DNA of 10,818 nucleotides, taken from NCBI GenBank assembly GCA_015222405.1, contig JADFVG010000187.1, positions 1 to 10,818 of the forward strand, written 5' to 3'. The translations under genes were made by a program, and so were the position numbers. Under the pieces are notes generated by a model that saw only the letters and a program-made list of their open reading frames with translations, made no database searches and was not told the DNA's origin. Positions 6,064 through 10,818 of the stretch are shown one piece after another. This DNA is from Chloroflexota bacterium (GTDB lineage: Bacteria > Chloroflexota > Dehalococcoidia > E44-bin15). Position 1 is the first letter of the stretch, and every line of letters begins with the position of its first letter.

Positions 6064-7200
6064 TCACACCTGGCGACGCACCCTTCGCCGCAAGGCGTTA
6101 TAAAATCGCGGTAGGCCCCTCATGTAAGAGCCGGGGCTTCTCTCGCTCGCCTCATTGAACTCATCACGCGTCATGCCCATGAGTTCAATGAAACGATCAA
6201 GGTTAAGCGTAGGCGAATCCCCGTCGTTCTCGCCCAGTCGCTCCAAGGCTTCCTCCCGACTCATCTTGCCTCCGCGGATGAGCACGCTATACTTCATCAC
6301 CTTGCGACCACTGCCCTTGCACTTCCTCCGGTAGAGGTAATCAGCCACCCCGGAGGCGATGCAGTCCGAATGCTCCTCGTCAAACTGGATCCCGAAATCC
6401 TGCTCAAACAGTTCAGCAATCTTTTCCTCGTCCCACTCGACGTAGTCTGGCAGAATCACAATGCGTCGGCGACCGAAAACCCGTGCTAACCCTGCCCGCA
6501 CAAGGTAATTTCGGGCGAAGAGGGAGCAGCGTAACCGCTCTTGGTAAGGCTCATCCTTGAGGACCTTGGCAAAGTATGCTGGGTCCCAGGGGTTCAGAAC
6601 CTTTGGCGGACTTCCATCCGTGCGGCTGGAACTCCCAAGTACTATGAGCGGTATGTCATACTCGCGGGCAATGATTGCACTGAGATTAAAGGTCGCCAGT
6701 TCACAGGGCGCGCAGAAGTTCCCGGTCTTACGCATGAAAACACGCGCCAGTTCCAATACGAGGGGATCTCGGTGGTAAAAGTGGGGCACGTCAAACGCCT
6801 CAACCAGCTTTTGTATACGGTGCTTGGCAGCGTCGGGAAGGAAGCCGTTGTGCATGGTGAAAGTGAGAACCTTAAGCCCGTAGACCTTACGGCAGAGGTA
6901 GAGGCAGTAGGAGCTGTCCTTGCCCCCGCTAATGCCGATGAGGGCATCGTAAGGCTTGCCCTTTTGTTTGGCGGCGTCAAAGATGCCTCTCAGCTTCGCC
7001 TCAGAGCGGGCCTTCTCCTTCTCACTGGCAACCCACGAGCCCCAGTGAGTCTCGAAATACCTGCAGAAGTTGCACACCCCTTCGGCGTCAAAAGCGATTC
7101 CGGGGTAATTCTCGGGCATGACACAGCGGGCACAGCGTTTCACTCCAGTGTCAGTCATTCCGTGATTGACCTGCTGAAGGGTCGGTTCCATAGCTACCAT
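6064..7200 (-). CDS. PP-loop N-acetyl-sugar amidotransferase (WbpG/LegG-like)
   Basis: A 378-aa ATP pyrophosphatase of the N-type family. An N-terminal zinc ribbon (C23-x2-C26 with MPENYPGI, then C43-x2-C46 in GVCNFC) precedes the adenylating PP-loop SGGKDSS (91-97). A second pair, C163-x2-C166 (NFCAPC), follows. This order matches enzymes such as WbpG, PseA and LegG, which turn an acetamido group on a nucleotide sugar into an acetamidino group using ammonia from a HisH/HisF-like pair. No such partner is in the window. ATG 7200 has GAGG about 5 nt upstream; ATG 7191 is possible. The gene is clearly GC-richer than its neighbours (37 of 60 bases G/C in the line at 6301, against 18 of 60 at 8581 in the methyltransferase), suggesting a separate origin. 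It lies 24 bp after the decarboxylase gene. A long opposite-strand frame here is a shadow of the GC bias. Confidence 0.88.
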   Translation of the reverse strand: MVAMEPTLQQVNHGMTDTGVKRCARCVMPENYPGIAFDAEGVCNFCRYFETHWGSWVASEKEKARSEAKLRGIFDAAKQKGKPYDALIGISGGKDSSYCLYLCRKVYGLKVLTFTMHNGFLPDAAKHRIQKLVEAFDVPHFYHRDPLVLELARVFMRKTGNFCAPCELATFNLSAIIAREYDIPLIVLGSSSRTDGSPPKVLNPWDPAYFAKVLKDEPYQERLRCSLFARNYLVRAGLARVFGRRRIVILPDYVEWDEEKIAELFEQDFGIQFDEEHSDCIASGVADYLYRRKCKGSGRKVMKYSVLIRGGKMSREEALERLGENDGDSPTLNLDRFIELMGMTRDEFNEASERSPGSYMRGLPRFYNALRRRVRRQV

Positions 7201-7224
7201 GCTTCCCTCATCGAGCTTAAATTT

Positions 7225-8031
7225 CTAGCCATACCTTGCTATTACAGAAACCCCTGCTATTACCTCATCTCCCGGCTTAACGCATATTCTGAGATTTTCC
7301 ATTTCTGGGATTGCCACGTCGACTTGAGACCCAAATATGATGGCTCCGATCCTCTGCCCAATCCTTACGCTATTATCGTCCTTAAGATAGGAGACTATTC
7401 TTCTGACCAGGCGCGAGGCTATCTGAACTACACCGATCCTAAATGCCCCGTTGTCGATGATTGTGGTAACTCGTTCATTGAGTATGTCTGATTCTTGTTT
7501 CCGCAAAGATAAAAACTTCCCTTTGGTATGCTTTTGTAAGATTATCTTTCCTCCAATCGGAGACCTATTTACATGGATGTTCAGCATGTTCATATCTATC
7601 CCGATTAGATATGCCACGTCAGAAAGCGAATCGGTAGCCATTATTTCGCTTAATTCAAACCGCTTCTCACCCTTGGTCGAGACAAGGGAGGAGCCCTCTT
7701 CTATTTCCTTGACGTAGATGACTTTGCCATCAGCTGGGGAAAGGATCACCTTCTCGGTCTCCAGTGGAACTCGTTCCGGGTCTCTATAGAATTTGAAAAT
7801 GATGACTAGAAAGGTTATCGCAAAAATGAAGAATAACTCGATGAAGATTAGCGCGGCCATGCTGAAATTGGCTGGCAGTGAGTTTATCCCACTCACGATG
7901 AACCCGGTCAACCCGCCGATTACGACTGCGCCTGGTATCGCTATCTTCATCTTGATTCGCCACTTCCAAGCAAGCAAAGGCAGGAATACAAGAGCAAGCA
8001 CTAGGCTGGAAACGAAAATCCGTAATTCCAT
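7225..8031 (-). CDS. psd: Phosphatidylserine decarboxylase-family proenzyme with extra membrane helices
   Basis: About 268 aa, in the short (archaeal/rhizobial-type) branch of pyruvoyl-dependent phosphatidylserine decarboxylases, which make phosphatidylethanolamine at the membrane. Visible family marks are FYRDPERVP (81-89), SPADGKV with D101, IHVNRSP with H153, and the self-cleavage site FGS at 233-235 inside IIFGSQVDV. Cleavage before S235 would create the pyruvoyl group on the small alpha chain. Before the catalytic domain are two or three hydrophobic segments (about 5-22, 30-49 and 58-80), making the protein longer than the roughly 210-aa short forms. ATG 8031 has GAGAGG 9 nt upstream; GTG 8055 lacks a site. 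The start sits 2 nt after a remnant of the ATP-grasp stop inside a 49-bp repeat. Lipid decarboxylation is the default role; a variant substrate in this glycan-like cluster is an inference. Confidence 0.9.
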   Translation of the reverse strand: MELRIFVSSLVLALVFLPLLAWKWRIKMKIAIPGAVVIGGLTGFIVSGINSLPANFSMAALIFIELFFIFAITFLVIIFKFYRDPERVPLETEKVILSPADGKVIYVKEIEEGSSLVSTKGEKRFELSEIMATDSLSDVAYLIGIDMNMLNIHVNRSPIGGKIILQKHTKGKFLSLRKQESDILNERVTTIIDNGAFRIGVVQIASRLVRRIVSYLKDDNSVRIGQRIGAIIFGSQVDVAIPEMENLRICVKPGDEVIAGVSVIARYG

Positions 8032-8072
8032 CTTTAGAAGCCTCTCTTCTTCCACATGTAGGGAAGCATCAA
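8024..8072 (-). repeat. 49-bp direct repeat, copy 1: remnant of the ATP-grasp gene 3' end in front of psd
   Basis: It is identical to 9166-9214 at 47 of 49 positions; the mismatches are at 8031 and 8037. On the minus strand it encodes LMLPYMWKKRGF and a stop, exactly the last 12 residues of the ATP-grasp protein encoded downstream in coordinate order. Two bases and the psd ATG follow. One difference (TTC for TTT) is synonymous. No complete ATP-grasp gene is attached here, so this is a fragment. The gap 8073-8172 upstream of it holds no recognisable gene, although the frame leading into the fragment stays open for roughly 50 codons. Confidence 0.85.
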
Positions 8073-8172
8073 CCCCTCTACTTTTGACCTGGATTCGATC
8101 TTGCTATTATTCACTCTATCTTCTACACCGATTAAAGTCCACATTAAGCGGAAAAAGAACTCCCGACAGACG

Positions 8173-9114
8173 CTACTTTTTTGTCCCCCTAACAAATATC
8201 AGATGATCAGTGCCATTTACTAGAGCTGTCTGGTAAAACTTTCCCCTATCAAACCAACCTATTACTTCTTCACGGGTATGACGAGTCATAAAACTGGGAT
8301 GCAGAGAATTAAAAAGGAAAAATGCGTTCGCTCTCAAGGAAGTCCTGGGATTCTTGAGTACTCTCTTAGCTAAAGACAATGCTGGTGCAAGACACCAACT
8401 AAGGTAAAGCAGCAATATTAGGGGCATCCTGTGAGATATTCTTAAGAAATCCTTGAGCTTTACTGTGAAAGACAGATTCGCTTTATCAGGTACTGCTACG
8501 AACAATTTGCCAGATGGTCTTACCAAATCAGACAGATTCTCAAATGCTTGCTCAGGATTACGAACATAGCATATTGCAAGTTTACTCCATACATAATCAA
8601 AAGTCTCATTTTTGAATGGTAGATTAACGATATCTGCTTGGATTATGTGTACATTTTGGTTAGGCCTACAGTATTCATAAATGCACTCTATTGAGGAGGC
8701 GATATCTATACCAAGAATCTCAGCTCCATACTTCCCTAATGCTTTTGTTAATCGTCCGCACCCACAACCAGCGTCAAGAACAACTTTGCCGCGTAAATCA
8801 TCAGGGGCTATGCCAAGATGGTAGAAGAAATTGTCTAGTTCTTGTTCTTCCGTCTCTCCATAGTAAGTATCCGTCTCTAACTTTCCTTCTGCTTGCTTAT
8901 CCCATTGAAAACCCCAGCTTTCCGCTAATTCTCTTCGGTCACCAAGATCGACAATCATTCTGGGAACACCTTTGACTATTTCGAAGGATTTCCGACAATT
9001 GTTACATTTGAGAATCCCCTCAATTACTTCATCATTAGCCACTTCTTTTTCAAATAACGTCAGGTCATGCTTGCAATGTGGGCAGCATAGAATATCTAAT
9101 ATCTCTCTTCTCAT
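8173..9114 (-). CDS. SAM-dependent methyltransferase with N-terminal Trm112-like zinc ribbon
   Basis: A 313-aa class I methyltransferase. Residues 1-55 form a Trm112/UPF0434-like ribbon with ligands C11-P-H-C14 and C37-N-N-C40. The Rossmann domain follows, with the SAM-binding motif VLDAGCGCG (112-120), the acidic end of strand 2 (GIDIAS, D137), ADIVNLPF (motif III region, D161), and a hydrophobic insertion near 230-250 that may touch the membrane. Such ribbon-methyltransferase fusions are frequent in surface-sugar clusters, where they methylate sugars or lipids; the substrate here is unknown. GAGGGG lies 10 nt before ATG 9114. The gene is AT-rich compared with its neighbours and is bracketed by 49-bp direct repeats, so it looks like an inserted cassette. 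It ends with TAG after an A6G run. Confidence 0.9.
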   Translation of the reverse strand: MRREILDILCCPHCKHDLTLFEKEVANDEVIEGILKCNNCRKSFEIVKGVPRMIVDLGDRRELAESWGFQWDKQAEGKLETDTYYGETEEQELDNFFYHLGIAPDDLRGKVVLDAGCGCGRLTKALGKYGAEILGIDIASSIECIYEYCRPNQNVHIIQADIVNLPFKNETFDYVWSKLAICYVRNPEQAFENLSDLVRPSGKLFVAVPDKANLSFTVKLKDFLRISHRMPLILLLYLSWCLAPALSLAKRVLKNPRTSLRANAFFLFNSLHPSFMTRHTREEVIGWFDRGKFYQTALVNGTDHLIFVRGTKK

Positions 9115-9165
9115 CCCTTAAGTTCCCCTCGTGCTTTTTTCACAGTTATTTTAAACTGGACACAA

Positions 9166-9214
9166 AATTCCACCTTTAAAAGCCTCTCTTCTTCCACATG
9201 TAGGGAAGCATCAA
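9166..9214 (-). repeat. 49-bp direct repeat, copy 2: 3' end of the intact ATP-grasp gene and a psd-start vestige
   Basis: This copy partners 8024-8072. It contains the real end of the ATP-grasp gene (stop 9176-9178). Two bases later, where copy 1 has the psd ATG, it has GTG (9171-9173) followed by GAATT, as in psd. Beyond the repeat, weak similarity to the next psd bases continues with a gap (CTGGACAC against CTGGAAAC on the plus strand). This suggests that a decayed psd 5' end remains between the ATP-grasp and methyltransferase genes. Confidence 0.85.
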
Positions 9215-10411
9215 TAATTCCGCAATGAAGGGCAGGGGGTCCCTTAACGATAATACCGCAAACTGTTTCTTTCCCCTCAGGGAATTGACATAATCAGTGA
9301 CCTTCAGCCTCCCTCTGAATATCTCTGCAATCACTGTGGGGATATCCGTGGTCAAGCGAATCCACTTGGTGTTCTTGACGAAACCATTCTGTAGTCCTTC
9401 TTCTCCCAGCATATCTTGGTACAACAAGTAGGGTAGATCTACTCCGGCACCGATTGCCAGAGTATGCCAGCCCCAGGGTCTGGCGTTTATTTCGATCAAT
9501 TTGTATCTTCCGTCCCTAGGGTCGAGCATAAACTCAACCTCTGATAGTCCGTAGAAACCTATTAGCCCCAAGATTTTAGCAGCGATTTCCTCCAACTCTG
9601 GTATATCCATAGTCTCGGCATAGGTTGTGGCATGGCCGAAATCCATGGGATGCTGCCGGGTTCGCCGTGCAACCACCTTGCCTAAGAACTCCCCGTCTTT
9701 GTATAATGAGCCAACAGAAAAGAGGTAACTGGGGCCGCCGGGGATCAGTTCCTGAATCATTATTTGCGAACCATCAATTATTGAGAGCGCTCTTTCGAAT
9801 TCCTGGACAAGTTCCTCCTTATCATCTATGCGTATCGCTTTCTTCCGGGTCTTACTGTAGAAAGGCTCTTTTATTGAGGGCTTAATAATAACCGGAAATT
9901 CCAGGTCCAGTTGCTCTAATGCCTCCAGATTCCCGGGGTAAAATGTTTTAGGAATAGCAATGCCTGATTCTTCAGCTAGCTGATAGGTCAATTTCTTTTC
10001 GTGAGTAAACTTGACCACATCCAACGGTGGTGTTGGGATCCTATAATATTCTTGCAGCTGTTCTTTGTATTTGGCCAAGAAATAAACCGTCTCATCATCG
10101 TTGGGGTATATGATCCAGCCCTCAATGTTTTCTTTTTTGGCCAAATCTGTCAGGAAGTTGAGAAAGGGGACTTCCTGTCTTACGCTCGGACACCTTACGA
10201 ACTTCTTTGGGTATCTTGAAAACCTGCCGATGCATAATTCCTGATCCAGCAGGTAGATTGGAATATTGTGCTTGGCAAGGCTTCTCACGATGCCTAGACC
10301 CTGGAAATGCCCCCCTATGATGACAGCCCCTACTTTTTCATTTGCTTGGTGAGCAAAGGCAGTCAGCTCTGTCCCTGGCATGGACTTTACCATGGCAGAT
10401 ACCTTTTTCAT
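9176..10411 (-). CDS. ATP-grasp carboxylate-amine/thiol ligase-like protein
   Basis: A 411-aa protein of the ATP-grasp superfamily (the COG3919-like group of predicted carboligases), which join an acid, via an acyl phosphate, to an amine. The pre-ATP-grasp domain opens with VIIGGHFQGLGIVRSLA (30-46). Nucleotide-binding marks follow: K178 in VIIKPS, the QELIPGG strand with E221, and the Mg-binding segment EVEFMLDPRDG plus LIEINARPWGW (E307 and N309). The C-terminal 60 residues are basic and end with LPYMWKKRGF. Relatives ligate amino acids or peptides to cell-wall or glycan precursors; the substrate here cannot be read. ATG 10411 overlaps the preceding stop (ATGA), arguing for this start by translational coupling, although ATG 10393 has the better ribosome site (AAGG, 8 nt). 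Its last 12 codons are duplicated in front of psd. Confidence 0.88.
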   Translation of the reverse strand: MKKVSAMVKSMPGTELTAFAHQANEKVGAVIIGGHFQGLGIVRSLAKHNIPIYLLDQELCIGRFSRYPKKFVRCPSVRQEVPFLNFLTDLAKKENIEGWIIYPNDDETVYFLAKYKEQLQEYYRIPTPPLDVVKFTHEKKLTYQLAEESGIAIPKTFYPGNLEALEQLDLEFPVIIKPSIKEPFYSKTRKKAIRIDDKEELVQEFERALSIIDGSQIMIQELIPGGPSYLFSVGSLYKDGEFLGKVVARRTRQHPMDFGHATTYAETMDIPELEEIAAKILGLIGFYGLSEVEFMLDPRDGRYKLIEINARPWGWHTLAIGAGVDLPYLLYQDMLGEEGLQNGFVKNTKWIRLTTDIPTVIAEIFRGRLKVTDYVNSLRGKKQFAVLSLRDPLPFIAELLMLPYMWKKRGF

Positions 10412-10740
10412 TCAATTGCCCTTTGAGTATTATTATCACGCAATGTACCTGCAGCAGATTCAATTCTCAAAAATGTTCTCCTTCTGATAAGAAAGAGGAA
10501 CCTAATCTCGCGTACTTTCTCGAACTTCTTGAAAACTGCCCTTTCGAAACCTTTTAGCAAGAAATATTCTATCTCACACGGGATATGACCATTATCTGTT
10601 TGCAGATTCCTTTCTAACCCCCCCCAAATGGTCTTACTGCAGATTTGGCGCTTCAAGTGATGCCAGAAAATGCCTAAGCCGCCGTTCTTAAGCAGTAAAA
10701 TCCCGTAATATGCCTTTCTGAAAGCTGCGTTCAGTACCAT
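10408..10740 (-). CDS. Unknown 110-aa protein, possibly a truncated acyltransferase
   Basis: It is not confidently recognised. It is basic and aromatic-rich, with segments LLLKNGGLGIFWHHLKRQI, SKTIWGGLERNL and IPCEIEYFLLKG. The pattern recalls the N-terminal lead-in of some GNAT-type acetyltransferases found in polysaccharide clusters, but the acetyl-CoA-binding core is absent. That recall comes from memory, not a search. The last 45 residues (FKKFEKVREIRFLFLIRRR and on) look unlike that family and may follow an old frameshift or deletion. In favour of a real gene: AAAGG or GGAAGG just before ATG 10740, a 5-nt gap after the upstream stop, and an ATGA overlap with the ATP-grasp gene. Confidence 0.5.
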   Translation of the reverse strand: MVLNAAFRKAYYGILLLKNGGLGIFWHHLKRQICSKTIWGGLERNLQTDNGHIPCEIEYFLLKGFERAVFKKFEKVREIRFLFLIRRRTFLRIESAAGTLRDNNTQRAIE

Positions 10741-10745
10741 AACCT

Positions 10746-10818
10746 TTACCTTCCGTTTTGTCGCCAGACCTCAAACATTCTCATCACGAAATCGATCAAG
10801 GTTAGTGAGTCGATGTCC
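10746..10818 (-). CDS. C-terminal fragment of an unidentified upstream gene (runs off right edge)
   Basis: One frame is open from the right edge to TAA at 10746-10748 and reads DIDSLTLIDFVMRMFEVW followed by RQNGR, an amphipathic helix with a basic end. The other two minus frames give less protein-like readings; one stops within 16 codons. The stop lies 5 nt before the next start (10740), so the gene would be in the same operon. Twenty-three residues are too few to assign a family. Confidence 0.5.
   Translation of the reverse strand, partial: DIDSLTLIDFVMRMFEVWRQNGR

Noticed and set aside
6541..7491. Long plus-strand open frame of 316 codons
   Set aside because: It lies opposite the amidotransferase, whose zinc-ribbon and PP-loop motifs are unmistakable. 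The frame is a by-product of that gene's high GC content and has no recognisable domain.
8024..9214. Mobile element or integrative island with att sites
   Set aside because: There is no integrase or transposase and no terminal inverted repeats, and only one gene lies between the repeats. Recombination between related clusters explains it better.

Overview
The window looks like a mid-GC bacterial chromosome segment with Shine-Dalgarno-led genes and tight operons. The domain style of the histidine kinase (soluble GAF-PAS-HisKA-HATPase_c) and the gene mix recall Chloroflexota/Dehalococcoidia-type genomes, but this is a low-confidence guess from pattern memory. There are no RNA genes, CRISPR arrays, transposases or integrases that I can see.

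Left part (1-4040): a regulatory hub. A response-regulator gene runs off the left edge on the minus strand (1-82). A 508-bp gene-free divergent region (83-590) follows, and then a plus-strand operon: an OmpR-type response regulator (591-1304), a soluble hybrid-sensor histidine kinase (1312-3099) and an NAD-dependent nucleotide-sugar epimerase/dehydratase (3096-4040). The kinase and the epimerase share an ATGA overlap. The divergent region is the most striking non-coding stretch. It holds two arrays of four heptamers (consensus GTTAGAA, or TTCTAAC on the other strand) repeated exactly every 11 bp, which is the geometry of OmpR/PhoB-family operators. It also has a third array of a different heptamer (GTGCATT) with the same 11-bp period, located at the predicted start point of a good sigma70-type promoter.

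Right part (4059-10818): a minus-strand cluster transcribed right to left. In order of transcription it holds the tail of an unknown gene, a 110-aa unknown protein, an ATP-grasp ligase, a zinc-ribbon SAM methyltransferase, a phosphatidylserine decarboxylase-family proenzyme with added membrane helices, a PP-loop N-acetyl-sugar amidotransferase, and a B12-binding radical SAM enzyme. A hairpin terminator candidate follows, and then a small three-helix membrane protein. The set fits decoration of a surface glycan or glycolipid: amidation, methylation, peptide-like ligation, radical chemistry, and decarboxylation of a serine-phospho headgroup. No glycosyltransferase or HisH/HisF ammonia supplier lies inside the window.

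The minus-strand cluster is a mosaic. A 49-bp direct repeat (47 identities) occurs at 8024-8072 and 9166-9214. It carries the last 12 codons of the ATP-grasp gene plus the first codons of the decarboxylase gene. It brackets the AT-rich methyltransferase gene and indicates that this gene was inserted into an older ATP-grasp/decarboxylase junction.
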